Notes: generated by a model not told the origin, from the sequence alone. Counted from the first letter of the stretch, positions 1 through 11,551 are shown. The stretch: DNA of 64,000 nt from Emydura subglobosa (GCA_007922225.1 ML679973.1:1182033-1246032), one strand, 5' to 3'. Program-made: numbers and translations.

Positions 1-2450
1 TTGAGTGTCATATGCTCAAGGTGTCATGCTACCAGTACTAAAACATCCTTGGAATGTCTAAATATTATAAATGACGATTTCCTAACTCAAAAAGTGTTGC
101 AATCAACACAGGGATTGCAATCAACATAGGGAAATTGTATATTAGAGCTCATCTTGACAAAGAAAAAGGAATCGATCACAGAACTAAAAATTAATGGTAG
201 CTTAAGTACAAATGATCATGAGTGGATCACATTTATAAGGTGCAAACAGCAAATAGTCCAGACCAATAATACATATATTTGATGTTTTAACAGGGCAAGT
301 TTCACAAAGATGAAAACAATCAGCTGAGAGAAAGAACTTAATCAGAAAAATGTAAATGATAATGGGTAATCATTAAAGAACACCTTACTAGATACTCAAA
401 ACCACAACTGAGGAAGAAAGCTGTGCTGGTTAAAAAAAAGACCTTCTTTAGAGAAATGAAAGCAGCTGTAAAAAATAAAATGTATACATATAACAAATGG
501 AAGAAAAGGGAAGATGATAGTGATGAATATAAATCAGAAGTTAGGAATTGTAGAAAATTGATAAGGGAAGCCAAGGGACACAAAGAGAAATCTTTGGCAA
601 ACAGAGTTAAGGACAATAAAAAATATATTTTAAAATATATCAGGAACAAAAAGAATCCTGAGAATGGTATTGGTCCATTTCTAGATGAAAATGGTAGAAT
701 AATTAATAATAAGGCAGAAAAGGCAGAGGTATTCAATAAATATTACTGTTCTGTATTTGAGGAATAAACAGATGATATAGTCCCATCATATAGTGATAAC
801 ACTCTTTCCATTCCATTAGTATCTCAGGAGAATGTTAAATGGGAGCTACTAAAGTTAGGGTATGTCTTCAGATTGATTCTTTGGGATTGACTGAGCGGAA
901 GTGGAAACCTGCTCAATTGATCCCGAAGTTGACCGAATAAATCCATCCCCAGAAAAAGAGTAACACTGCATTGACAGGAAGGCATTTCCCATTGGCACAG
1001 CATAGTGGGGACGCCGCGCTATTTAGAATTTAGGAAGTCAATGGGAGATACTCAAGCTACATAGAGTAGCTTATGTATTTCCCGTCGACTGCTGCCAAAT
1101 TTCACAGTAAGTGTAGACCAAGCCTCAGATATTTTAAAATCAGCAGGTCCAGGTAACTTGCATCCAAGGGTTTTAAAAAAATCTGGCTGAGGTGCTCACT
1201 GGGCCGTTAATGGTGATTTTCAGTAAGTCTTGGGAGCACTGATGAAGTTCCAGAAAACTGGAAGAAAGCTAATGTTTTACCAATATTTTAAAAAGGTAAA
1301 CGGGATGACCAGAATAATTACACGTATCAGCCTGGCATCAATCCAGACAAGATAATGGAGCGATTGATACAGGACTCGATTAATAAAGAATGAAAGGAAA
1401 GTAATATAATTAATGCAGATCAACATGGGTTTATGGAAAGTAGATCCTGTCAAACTAACTTGATATCTTTTTACGATGAGATTACAAGTTTGAATGAGAA
1501 AGGATATAGTGTTGATGTAATATAGTTCGGTAAGGCATTTAACATGGTCCCACACAACATTTTAATTAAACTAGAATTATGTTAAATTAACATGGTACAC
1601 ATTAAATGGATTAATAACTGACTAAGTGATAGGTCTCAAAATGTAATTACAAACAGGAAAAAGTCAATGAGCAGGTCCATTTTCAGTGGGGTCCCACAGA
1701 GATCAGTTCTTGGCCCTGCACTATTTAATATTTTTGTTAATGACTTAAAAGAAAACAAAATCATCATTGATAAAGTTTGCAGATGCTATAAAAATTGGGA
1801 GAGGTAAATAATGAAGATGACAGGTTACTGATTCAGAGTGATCTGGATGGCTTGGTAAACTGGGCACAAGCAAACAATATATGTTTAAATATGGCTAAAT
1901 GTAAATGTATACACCTGGGAAAAAAGAATGTAGGCCATACTTACAGGATGGGGGACTGTATCCTGGAAAGCAGTGACTCTGAAAAAGATTTGGGAATCTT
2001 AGTGGATAATCAGCTGAACATGATCTCCCAGTGTGAGACTGTGACCAAAAGAGCTAATGTGATCTTGAATGCATAAACAGGGAAAACTCGAGTAGAAATA
2101 GAGAGGTTATTTTAGCTTTGTATTTGACACTGGTACAATCACTGCTGGAATACTGTGTTCAGTTCTGGTGTCCACAATTCAAGAAGGATGTTGTTAAATT
2201 GGGGAGGGTTCAGAGAAGAACCACAAGAATGATTAAGGGGTTAGAAAACATGCCTCCTATTGAGAGGCTCCAGAAGCTCAATCTATTTAGCTTAACCAAA
2301 AGTGGGTTAAGGGGTGACTTGCTCACACTCTATAAATACCTATATGGAGAACAAATATTTAATAATGGGCTCTTCAGTCTATCAGAGAATGGTATAACAC
2401 AATGTAATGGCTGGAAGTTAAAGCTAGTCAATTTCAGATTTTAAATAGTT
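1..2450 (+). mobile_element. CR1-superfamily LINE, endonuclease end through reverse transcriptase
   Basis: Broken ORF2 of a CR1-type non-LTR retrotransposon. From about 215 it reads the SDHEW end of the endonuclease domain, then the linker (423-767, with NCRKLIREAKGHKEK). The reverse transcriptase follows with NADQHGFMESRSCQTNL (1410-1465) and GSVLGPALFNIFVNDL (1705-1755); the catalytic FADD region near 1780 is corrupted. Next come the C-terminal thumb/connector blocks MAKCKCIHLGKKN (1895) and EYCVQFWCPQFKKDV (2150). Many stops and frameshifts show it is long dead. It is interrupted by a MITE at about 858-1124. The 3' tail after 2450 is not recognisable. Confidence 0.85.
858..1124. mobile_element. 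PIF/Harbinger MITE nested in the CR1 copy
   Basis: A 267-bp insert splits the CR1 reading frame. Its ends form imperfect inverted repeats: GGGTATGTCTTCA on the left and the reverse complement of GTGTAGACCAAGCC on the right, the TGTCTACACT-type terminus of reptile Harbinger MITEs. Three-base flanks are TTA and TCA, consistent with a decayed TTA/TAA target duplication. A subterminal GTCGACTGCTGCC is shared with the element at 8127. Confidence 0.7.
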
Positions 2451-2589
2451 TAACTTTAGCAGCTGCTGTTTAACATCCTCCTGAAATACTAGTGGAAGAG
2501 AAGAATACTAGTGGAAGGGAAGAATACTAGTGGAAGGGAAGACTATATCATCTGTTTTCCCCTACCCCCAAAAAGAAACCACATGAAAA

Positions 2590-4800
2590 AGCAGAAATAT
2601 TTATTGAACACTTCTAACTTTTCTGCATTATTATTGATAATTTTACCATTTCCACCTAATAATGAACCAATGCCATTGTTAGGATTTTTTTTTTGTTCCT
2701 AATATACTAAAAACCTCTTTCTTCTTGTCCTTAACTTTGCTGATCATAGATTTTTCCTTGTTTCCATTTGCTTCCCTTATCAATTTTCTACAATTCCTAG
2801 TTTCTGATTTATATTCATTACTATCAATTTCAATTCCTCTTTCTTCCATATATATAGCTGTCTTCCACTTACCCTAATAAGCAGGGTAGTTTTTTAACCA
2901 GCACAGCTTTCTTCCTCATTTGTAGGATTGTGCCTTTTTCCTCACTCATTCACATTTTTCTGATTATATTCTTCCTCCCAGATGATTTGGCTCATAATTT
3001 CAGCTTTGTGAACCTGGCTCTATTGAAACACCAAGTACATTTACTGGTTTGGTCTTTACTCTATTTGCATATTGCAATTTGCATATTGCAAATGTGATCA
3101 ACTCATGATCACTTGTACTTAAGCTACCATTAATTTTAAGTTCTGTGATCGGTTCCTTTTTCTCTGTTGAGACGAGCTCTAATATAGAATTCCCTGTGTT
3201 GGTTGTAATTTGTTATTTAGAATATTTAGACATTTCAAAGATCTTTTAGTATAGGCAACATGACACCTCCAGCACATATCACTCAAATTGACATTCCCCA
3301 TGATCACAGTTTTTTTCCCTACATGTTATAGGTTGGAGCCGGTTACCCTGTTCCTTAGAGTGATTTGATGTTCTGTAGCAAACATCAAATAGTACCACAT
3401 ATTTATGCTTTACTGGTTAGAACATTGATATTTAAGCATTCAAGATAATTTTTTGCCTGAGTTGTCAGTAACTCGGAAACAGAAATCATCCCACCAGGTT
3501 TCAGTAATAGCAACTAAATAGAATTTATGCTCATAAACAAGCAATTCCAGTTCCTCTTGTGTTACCTGGCTCTCAGCACTTGTGTACAGGCAATTCAATA
3601 ATTTCTTCTCTTTTTGTCCTTTGGTTCCTTCATTAATTTTGTTCTCAGTGTTTTAATTCTGTGCAAAACAAGTGCTCATATCTTTCCTCTTTTTACTCTC
3701 TCTTTTGTTATTAGTTTAATGTTCTCCTGACTACTCCAGCCAGCCTATACTCAAAGGGACTGGATCCCCTTCTATTGAGGTGGAGGCCATCCCAACCATA
3801 CAGACCCCTAAACCCACAGAAGTTGGACAAATGTTCCACATAACCAAAATCCTCCATCCTACATCACGTATTTAGCCAGCAGATCAGTTCGAGAGTCTTC
3901 TCCCTTCTGTCTCCCTTCACTTGTGGGACAGGAAGGATCTCGGAGAAGATGGCTTGAATATTCTTTTGCTTCAGCATGCTTCTGAGTTCTCTGAAGTCCC
4001 CTATTATCTGTGAGATATCCCAAAATGCTAATATGTGCCAAAATATCAATTATCTCCAATGGATCGTTGCCCACAACTTTAGAAGCTATCCAGTTTTAGA
4101 GTGACATCTAACATCTTGGCTCTGGGAAGACAGCACATTGTCCTGTTGTCCACCTGTCTCTTGCAGAATATTCTTTTGATTCTTCTGAGTATTGAATCCC
4201 CAAAAAGGACCGTCTGTTTTCCTTGGATGAGTGGAGAACTCTTTGTGGGCAAGCTTGATTTTCTTACAGGTTGGATTGAGCTGCCATCCACAGGTGCGTC
4301 CTATACATTTTTCCATTCCCTTGGACTAGCTTGAGAGGTATCTTCCATAGATTTCACATGGAGGACCTGGGTATTGATTGGAAATGTCTAGCTATGTGGA
4401 ATTCCTCCCAGTCTTCTAATCTCTGGTGGCTACAGCTTGCCCATCCTCATATGTCTTCAGCCATATAGAATGCTGCTATGTCCTCTTGCCTCTGGAGGTT
4501 ACCAACTTCCAGGCATCCTCTCTCACTTCCTCTGTCTCCGAGTCCTTGATGGCCAGCTCCTTTTTTTCTTGAACCTGTGGTACTGATGTTTCCCAAATCC
4601 AGCTGTCTAGCAACTCCTCAGCTTCTTTAATTCTCAGTAGTATTTCTACTTGCCACTCCAGTCCAAGAATCTTTTCCTCCAGCACACCCACCAACTTGCA
4701 CTTCATGCACAGAAAGTTATTTCTGGCTTCAGGCAGGAAAGAACACACGGCACATCTGTTGCATCTTAAAATTGCACATAGGAAGGAAAAGTCTCTCTAT
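2590..4800 (-). mobile_element. CR1-superfamily LINE, ORF1 esterase and ORF2 endonuclease, inverted copy
   Basis: Read on the minus strand. ORF1 occupies about 4760-3780: a Cys-containing start (FLCMKCKLVGVLEEKI), then a GDSL-type esterase region with FGDSILRRIKRIF (4235-4195), CCLPRAKMLDVT (about 4125) and EILPVPQVKGDRREKT (about 3945-3900), typical of CR1 ORF1. ORF2 follows: endonuclease around 3600-3100, with SDHELITF near 3110, then the linker NCRKLIREANGNKEKS (about 2795-2750). It stops near 2590. The ORF2 part is the inverted counterpart of 1-760. Heavily mutated. Confidence 0.8.
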
Positions 4801-5447
4801 ACTGCCCCCAAAACTCTCCTGCTAGCTAGCTCTGTTAGCAGCTCTCGAGTTTGCCCAGCAGAGACTTTTTATACCAAGTCTCCCTGCTTATCTCAGCTCA
4901 GCCCACCTCCACCCCTCATCGCCAGGGAGTGATGAACTACTCAGAGACTTCAAAGAGCAGGGCTGATCAAAGCTCCAAGGGTCAGCTCGGGCCAGCTATG
5001 CAGCCTGTATACAGAGGGAGAACAAACAAACAGTCAAACAAACAAGACACAAATGGACCAAATACACCACTCAGTAAGTCTCACTACCACAAGCACAGTC
5101 CATGGCTATGCCCTCTGAAATGCTGTCACCTGCCTCCGTTCACGACTCCCGAATCCACCAAGCAAGTGACTTTTTATACTGTCTCCCTGCTTAGCTCAGC
5201 ATTGCCTGTGATCCAAGAACTCCTCCAGGCCAGCTGGCAAGGGGGATGTAAGACTATCCTGATTCTGGTATGTACATGCTGGTTCACCAAAGAATGTCAT
5301 GCGAGGTATCAAAGGAAAGCCAGTGCCAGACCGGTGGTGAATATCATCGTAAACTGTATGCACTGCTGCTATGTAAGAAGGTATGTGTATATACGGGAAA
5401 TATGTTCTTATAGTTTGTGTCAAGGTATTAATTCCCAGCTGAGGTGA
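4800..5447 (-). repeat. Probable CR1 5' region with two related submodules
   Basis: Adjoins the 5' side of the minus-strand CR1 ORF1. Two similar stretches about 300 bases apart contain GACTTTTTATACC/TGTCTCCCTGCTTA followed by CTCAGC (4862-4900 and 5168-5200). Such repeated promoter-like monomers are common in LINE 5'UTRs. The open frame 4851-5447 on the plus strand shows no protein signature and is not called a gene. Confidence 0.4.
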
Positions 5448-6540
5448 AACACTGTTTTCCTGCCAGACCAGAGATGTTTATCCATCTATCTGTTGAAATA
5501 TAAATTGAGAATTGTCTCATTCACAATCACCAGGCTGAGCTAAATGAAGATGTAGGATCATGAAATTTAACAGGAAGAGAAAAAGAGCAGAAGGGAAAGA
5601 GCCTTCTGTGGGATTACACTTCAAAGGTTTTCTGGACTATAACTGGGGGGTATGGAAAGCACCTTATCATCCTGCATCTACAAAGTAACTGGGCAGTTTG
5701 ATTGCCTTCATGAAAATGGGATCTCAACCAGGTTTGGCTAAAAACAGTGCACAGGACATTTGGGTTAGATAACCTTCTGTCTAAAGAAGTTTATAACTTG
5801 GTAAGTTTAGTCCCTAGGAATCATGTTATGAGTCTGATTTATATGTAACCCTTCTCCTTTCCTTTCCATTATCCTTTCTCACTATCTCTTATGATTGTTT
5901 TCACAATAAATAGATCTCAGCGGTGTGGTGTTATAACAAGGAGCTGATCCTGAGTTGAATCAAACAAGTTGTACACTGTTCCCTTAGCAGAACTGTTGAC
6001 AGAATGAATGTTCAGTGAATAAAGTACTGAACATTACAAGGGAACACATCAAAGGGGGTTGGGATCTGGGGTGCACCTATTGTTAATCTTCAAGGCAAAG
6101 TAAGGGCTGACATGGCTCTGAAGAGATTGTTTGTGTGGCTAACACGCTGGTGGTGTCAGGGAGCGGACACCCAGTTAAGAACCAGCAAGTCTCTCTCTTG
6201 CTGGAGGCAGGGTGGTGGGGAGGTTACAAGGTGACTCACAGTCCTGTGTACCGGTCCTCACCACCAGGGAGTCATTAACCACTTATAGAAACTGCTAATT
6301 GAAATCAGTCCTTATGTGTTAATTGTGAGGCATTTCTCATCACTGTCTTCACTCTCCATTTGTAGATAGGTTTGGTCTAGGCAATCTTTGAGACGTGCTT
6401 AGCACCAGCTAACTGGGGAAATGTTCCCTCTATTGTCAGTAGAGGATACTCATACGATACTGAGTTTATGGTAACCTTGATGCCACCAAGGATAGGGAAA
6501 GCCCCCTTCGTTTTCATTACTAGCCCTATAAGGGTGCTCC
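5448..6540. other. Intronic/spacer sequence, possible solo LTR
   Basis: No gene or confident repeat. The part 5770-6260 has LTR-like texture: AATAAATAGATC near 5906, then a run ending GTGTCAGGGAGCGGACACCC and a GGTGACTCACAGTCCTGTG stretch. No second LTR or target duplication was found, so this is only a suggestion. Confidence 0.25.
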
Positions 6541-6541
6541 A

Positions 6542-6912
6542 TTCATAGAATCATAGAAGATTAGGGTTGGAAGGGACCTCAGGAGGTCATCTAGTCCAAC
6601 CCCCTGCTCAAAGCAGGACTAACTTCAGCTATATCATCCCAGCCAGGGCTTTGTCAAACTGCAGCTTAAAAACCTCTAAAGATGGAGATTCCACCACCTC
6701 CCTAGGTAACCCATTCCAGTGCTTCACCACCCCCCTAGGGAAAAATTTTTTCCTAATATCCAACCTAGACCTCCTCCACTGCAACTTGAGACCGTTGCTC
6801 CTTGTTCTGTCATCTGCCACCACTGAGAACAGCCTAGCTCCATCCTCCCTGGAACCCTCTTTCAGGTAGTTAAAGGCTGCTATCAGATCCCTCCTCATTT
6901 GTCTCTTTTGCA
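6542..6912 (-). mobile_element. CR1 LINE 3' end
   Basis: Minus-strand CR1 tail. The plus strand opens with the reverse of the family 3' end (TCATAGAATCATAGAAGA) and GGTTGGAAGGGACCTCAGG. The minus strand encodes the last ORF2 residues, including [38 protein letters not shown] and [16 protein letters not shown]. Severely 5' truncated, as most CR1 copies are. Confidence 0.92.
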
Positions 6913-6959
6913 TTCACTGCTGTTAGCCCTGGATATAATTCCAGAGTCTTCTAAGTGCT

Positions 6960-8060
6960 GAAGTTCTAACTCTGCATTTCAGAGTATCACAAAAGGCACT
7001 GGAAGACGTTTGCAAAATTTAGGAACTGCTCAAGCAAAGATTTTTGCTTTCATGTGCTTTCAGTTTCTCAGACCATTGTGAAAGATACCAATTGCCCTGT
7101 ACAGAAGTCTAGCTAATTTTTGTTTTGGGCTGGAATTCATTATTTTATTAAACCTAAAGTCATTTTATACTTTACCAGTCTGGATGAATCTCTCTCAGCT
7201 ATTCTCTGTCAAATAATGCATGACCCCCTTGCTTCCCAGCATAGACTCTTCGCATATGCTGTTTAGTTATAAATTACCTTCATTGTAATAATAGCCAGGA
7301 GACTGACGATTTCCCCTGTACACGTGTTAATTATCATAGAGATTTTTCTGCAACTTTACCTCTTTAAGTAGTCTTTATAGTCCCGTGTGAAATTATAGAA
7401 ACAGCAAACTCTGTATCAAGCTCCATTTTAAGGCTTAATCCTTCCACTTCTAAAGCAATCCAAATATCACTTCACTTATTGTCTGAAATGATGTAACAGT
7501 CAACTACGGTTGTAGAGATGAAATAATATTCTCACTTGACTTTGTGTTGTCGTCTGCAAACTGATGAATTTGAGATCCTCTAGTACTGCCCATGTGTTTT
7601 TTCCACTGACCTGCACATTTTCTGTATGTGCCCCAATTTGTTTCAGTTTCTGCAAGGTTTGTCCTTGAACCAACAATCCTTTGCATTGTGAGACGGCTTC
7701 CCACAATGAAAGCAGTCAGTGATGACATGTGGTGCCTTCTATTGACCGCCGGTTTATTGGTTACAGATCACATGATGATGTTGCCGCTTCCTGGCATTTT
7801 TAGCAGATGTCTCCATTGATACAGCATTTTCTAATGCATGGCTTAGGGTCAAATCAATCTCAATCAATAGCTGGTTTTGGATTGCTTCATTTTCCTTAAC
7901 ACAAACCAACTGGTCCCTTAATGCACCATTTCAATTCTCTCCAAAGAGGCAGTGCTCTGTTAATTCCCTTAATCCAGTGACATATTCAGAAATTGTTTGA
8001 TTTTCTTTTTGACTCCATTTAGGGATAGATGATTTTCTAGAATGTCCTCATTCTCTGAAT
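6960..8060 (-). mobile_element. Ty3/gypsy retrotransposon relic (gag end and protease)
   Basis: Minus-strand fragment of a gypsy-type polyprotein. From right to left it reads gag-like matrix (FLNMSLD, LERIEMVH, about 8000-7890), then a degraded zinc knuckle around 7715-7630 in mixed frames (CKDCWFKDKPC-like order with GTYRKCAGQWKKH). A decayed aspartic-protease-like region is suggested around 7480-7260 (TEFAVSIISHG, NTCTGEIVSLL). Stops and frameshifts throughout; RT is not recognisable before the CR1 at 6912. A Harbinger-type TIR lies at its right edge (8127). Moderate confidence because the copy is very old. Confidence 0.55.
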
Positions 8061-8126
8061 GTTTTGTCTTCTAGTTTAGTTGGAGCTGTTAAGCTAAGCA
8101 GCAGGTTATACATTTTAGCTCACTTA

Positions 8127-8360
8127 GACCCTGTCTACACTTACCTCCAGGATTCGGCGGCAGTCGACGGGAGTTACGCAAGCTACGCAAAAAACTGGCA
8201 TAACTTCCGTCGACTTCTCTGCTCCTCTTCTGTGTGCCATCCTCACTGCACTGCACCGACGGGAACTGTGTTCCCGTCAACGCAGCGCTACACCACTTGT
8301 GAAGGTGGTCTTAGTACGTCAATCCAGAGAAATCGATCTGACGGCAGCAAAGCCATAGCC
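8127..8360. mobile_element. PIF/Harbinger MITE, left end clear
   Basis: Begins GACCCTGTCTACACTTACC, the Harbinger-type terminus, followed by the subterminal GGCGGCAGTCGACGGGAG also found inverted in the MITE at 858-1124. The right TIR is not clear; the element may be truncated near 8360. Confidence 0.6.
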
Positions 8361-8404
8361 TTACACTCAATAAATCTGCCTCCTGTTTCTAATCAGTTAG
8401 ACTG

Positions 8405-9050
8405 TTAATAATCATATACTGTTCCAGTTCCAGTCAATAAATGTGGGGCAGTACAAGTGTCAGATTTGCTATTCTTTCCGCACATCGGGATGGTTTGTTC
8501 CTGTGCCCTCAATAAGGTCTCTTTAAAATACAACCAGCTCTCCTGGACTCCTTTCCCCCTCATATTAGCCTCCCTGGGGATCCAGTCCATCAGTTCCCTG
8601 AAGTCCGGGGTCCATATTCTGCTGCTCTCCTTCCTTCCCTTTGTCAGGATCCTGAACTCAACCATCTCATGGTCACTGCTGCCCAGTTTGTCATCCACTT
8701 CTTTTCCCCCTACCAAATCTTCCCTGTTTGTGAGCAGCAGGTCAAGAGGAGCTCGGCCCCTAGTTGGTTCCTCCAGCACTTGCACCAGGAAGTTGTCCCC
8801 AACCCTCTCCAAAAACTTCCTGAATTGTCTGTGCTTTGTTGTATTGCTCTCCCAGCAGATGTCAGGGTGCTTGACATCCCCCATGAGCCTTTGATCTGGA
8901 AACTTCCATTAGTTGTCTGAAGAAAGCCTCATCTACCTCATCCTCCCGGTCTGGTGGTCTATAGCAGATGCCCACCACAATATCACCCTTGTTGCTCTCG
9001 CCTCTAAACTTAACTCAGAGACTCTCAGATGTCTATTTTCTCCAGATGTC
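8405..9050 (-). mobile_element. CR1 LINE ORF2 endonuclease fragment
   Basis: Minus-strand open frame 8884-8405 encodes the C-terminal half of a CR1 APE-type endonuclease. It reads MGDVKHPDICWESN, GDNFLVQVLEEPTRG, LDLLLTNREDL and LGSSDHEMVEFRI, the SDH motif carrying the catalytic His. The linker before RT follows (GVQESWLYFKETLLRAQ). Further endonuclease sequence extends to about 9050 in a broken frame. Better preserved than the other CR1 copies here (159 codons open). Confidence 0.88.
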
Positions 9051-10079
9051 TATTAGTTAAAAGCAATAGTGATCAAAACAATGTGGTAAGAGACACTGAA
9101 GTTTTGTTTGAAACAAAGCAATATATTAAAGCAGGTGTAAAAACCTGAGGTTTTTTTGGAGACAGAGAGGACTGTGCAACTCTCCTGATGATACCATAAT
9201 GAAAACTACAGAGACACTGAGAACAGAACCACCAAAGAACCAGGAACCTGCTCTGAAACCTTTAACAACAATGATACCACAAAGCAACAGAAGAGCATAG
9301 ACACAGCATGAAGACAACCCAACACTCAGATACATCAAGCCAAATGACAAAACAAAAAACATCGATAAAAAGTAACAATGCAAACACACCTCCAGTTCCG
9401 CGCTAAGCCTGAAAAAACGGAGAGTGAAAACACAAAGATTCATAAACCCAGAGCACGTACTTTTGGGATTGTGAATAAAAAAAACACCCAAGGACTGAAA
9501 GTTCACACACTGACACTACCAAAATGTTTTCTTACGACATGTTTGATACTGTTGGCAAAATACAGTCTCTCTTCAGGGTTAGTGACAAATTTGTTAAAGC
9601 TCTTTGTGAAAATTCTTTGAAGAGAGGGGTGATAGACGGCTTTGTCTTGGGGGTTGCCACACAGGATCTCCAGAGGGCAAAAGACACACATAAGGCTTTC
9701 AAAAATGTGAGTTTTTCAAGAGTTAACTTGTAGCTCTAAACAAACATGGGTAACAAGGTTGTGCAGAAAAAGGGGGCTGAATGCAAAAAGGACTGCACAG
9801 GGTTTGAGAGGAGGCAGTATTAGGGGGTAAGAACCGGGTTGCATAGCAGTTGCTGGGGAAACAAAAGGGGGGTGTCAGCATTTGGGGGATATACAGACTG
9901 CTGCCAAAAAATTACGGCCAGGCTAACGAGGTGACGAGGAGAGAAAAACAAAAAGAGAGCCCCTAAGTATGGGCTCTCAAACTGAAATGTCAGAGAATGG
10001 GGATGTGGTATCTGACCCTGGGGCCTAAGGGGTAGGGGTGACTCAGGGCTAAATTACTAATTGCTACACCAGCTCAGCA
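9051..10079. other. Unassigned sequence left of the Polinton relic
   Basis: No recognised gene. A 69-codon plus frame (9524-9733, starting MFSYDMFDTVGKIQ) overlaps a 62-codon minus frame (9691-9503, with EERLYFANSIKHVVRKHFG). Either could be a Polinton-derived relic given the neighbour, but neither matches anything I can name. A hydrophobic minus frame at 9506-9126 looks like chance. No TIR was found. Confidence 0.3.
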
Positions 10080-10080
10080 A

Positions 10081-10275
10081 ATGTACCTCAGCAAGGTTGA
10101 ATTCTTTCTAGAAGCTTTTGAGGATGCTATCAAAACACCTTATGGGTAACTAATGGTGGATTTAAATGCTTCTATACTACAGGCGTATAGATTAAGAGCT
10201 GAGCTTTTCCTTCACGATCGGTCAGTGGGTTATACTTTGAAAAGAGCAACATCCGGATATATAAAGCAATGAATT
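10081..10275 (+). pseudogene. Short coding relic at left side of the Polinton element
   Basis: ATG at 10081 reads MYLSKVEFFLEAFEDAIKT then a stop; a +1 frame continues LMVDLNASILQAYRLRAEL and ends SGYIKQ. The linked frames look like one broken protein rather than chance. It lies immediately left of the core-like gene, separated from it by a CR1 3' end (10290-10392). Function unknown; membership in the Polinton relic is inferred from position and from a loose resemblance to Polinton-encoded proteins. Confidence 0.4.
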
Positions 10276-10289
10276 ATCATCAGGCCCTT

Positions 10290-10392
10290 TTTGAACCCCC
10301 TTTAATTGGGGTTGGTCCTGCTTTCAGCGGGGACTTGGACTAGATGACCTCCTGAGGTCCCTTCCAACCTTAATCTTCTATGAGTCTATGAT
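10290..10392 (+). mobile_element. CR1 LINE 3' end, short
   Basis: Plus-strand CR1 tail: GACTTGGACTAGATGACCTC, CTGAGGTCCCTTCCAACC and terminal CTTCTATGAGTCTATGATT. About 100 bases, inserted between two coding pieces of the Polinton relic. Confidence 0.9.
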
Positions 10393-10419
10393 TAACAACC
10401 AAAGCTGCCGACGGAAAAC

Positions 10420-10680
10420 ATGCCTAGCTACATGAAGAAAAACCTGGGTCTTTTAAAATGACTTAGCAAAGCACCACCACAGCAAAGGAAGGCTGTCCTG
10501 TGTTCAACCTCTGATGATTTAATAATAGTGGCCATTTCAGAAATAGCACCCATCACCTTAAAAGGGAAAAGACCTTTGACACAAAATCAAGTGTGTGCGC
10601 AGAAAAAGAGAGGCAAATTTACAAAAACTCTGTGTAATAAAAGGGTCTCTCTTAAAAGAAAAAAGCATCCGGTGAAATAG
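10420..10680 (+). pseudogene. Basic core-like protein of the Polinton relic
   Basis: Plus-strand reading frame of about 87 codons from ATG at 10420 to TAG at 10678-10680, with one internal stop after MPSYMKKNLGLLK. It continues LSKAPPQQRKAVL, DDLIIVAISEIAPITLKGKR and PLTQNQVCAQKKRGKFTKTL and ends in a Lys/Arg-rich stretch (KRVSLKRKKHPVK). A helical N-terminus plus a basic tail is the layout of the small DNA-binding core protein of Polintons/adintoviruses likened to adenovirus pX. The following bases (10681-10760) read SEGGVGS then a hydrophobic segment in a shifted frame, suggesting a frameshifted C-terminus. No search was possible, so the name is tentative. Confidence 0.5.
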
Positions 10681-10878
10681 TCGGAGGGAGGGGTGGGGAG
10701 TTATCAATCTCTGTTAAGTTTTGCTTTCCCTCCGATAAGGCGGTTTTTGACAAATCAATAATGAAGTATGCAGGAAAAAATGTTCCTGGTGCTTAGCCAT
10801 TAGTTGGAGCAATTAAGGGATTTTTCACCAGCGGAAGAAACTATCAGACCCACAGCAACTTGCTGACTGGACACAGAA

Positions 10879-11491
10879 ATGAAGGCTATTCCCAAAAGGA
10901 TCGATATAGCTGAATACGAACAGACTAAACTTTACACCACTGTACTTCAAAGATACCTATTGTATATGATGCACAAAGGACTCGTGTGGATAAAGGGAAT
11001 ATAAGTCTGTTTTTACCAGAACAGGAACAGAGCATGACTGCCAAAACTCCAGCAATAAAAAAAGAATTCTGACTCTGTTGCTCAGAAGGTGTTGGATAAT
11101 GGGAATAAACGTTGTAAGGAAAATGCAGTAGCATTGCTAAATAAGCCGGGCCAGAATAATACCATTTCCTCATGGAATGCTAAAGAAGCTTTTGTGTACA
11201 GAAGGCACAGTTGTTAATGGTTCTAATATGCTCAGTTTACTCAGGGCTGTCACCCAGACACAGCCTGTTCCTATCAGAAACACACCTAAAGGTTAGGGTG
11301 TGTTTATGCGTGCCATGGCAAAGCTGAACATCCCGTTTTCTGTCGTGGGCAATGCCGCCAACAGAGATCTTTTGGGACACCTGAAGGCCTCTAATACAAA
11401 TACAGGGTGTGATCAAGAAACACCAGCACCTTTTTTGCCTCCTCCTAAAAAGCGAAAATTGGCTAAAAGACCTGCCTGGCTCAGTGTGTAA
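10879..11491 (+). pseudogene. Second plus-strand virion-type protein of the Polinton relic
   Basis: Coding-like relic of about 200 codons in at least two frames. It opens MKAIPKRIDIAEYEQTKLY (frame closes at 11002) and continues as IPIVYDAQRTRVDKGNISLF, VAQKVLDNGNKR and SSWNAKEAFVYR. It then reads NGSNMLSLLRAV and, after a stop near 11295, AMAKLNIPFSV, ending with PPPKKRKLAKRP, a nuclear-localisation-like cluster, and stop at 11491. AATAAA follows 55 bases later (11546-11551). It faces the capsid genes tail to tail. I believe it belongs to the same element because of position and style, but I cannot name its function. Confidence 0.55.
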
Positions 11492-11545
11492 TTGTTTTTC
11501 ATGCTTCAGAAAGTAATTTTAAAATCATGATAATGTTTTGATTTA

Positions 11546-11551
11546 AATAAA
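11546..11551 (+). promoter_or_regulatory. Polyadenylation signal of the plus-strand Polinton unit
   Basis: AATAAA within TTTAAATAAATTT, 55 bases after the last plus-strand stop codon (11491). It fits as the 3' end signal of the plus-strand unit. Confidence 0.5.

Noticed and set aside
4851..5447. 198-codon plus-strand frame as a host gene
   Set aside because: Lies in the 5' region of a minus-strand CR1 with duplicated promoter-like modules; no domain.
9126..9506. 126-codon hydrophobic minus-strand frame as a membrane protein
   Set aside because: Leucine/phenylalanine/cysteine-rich translation of purine-rich antisense DNA; no topology pattern or homology recognised.
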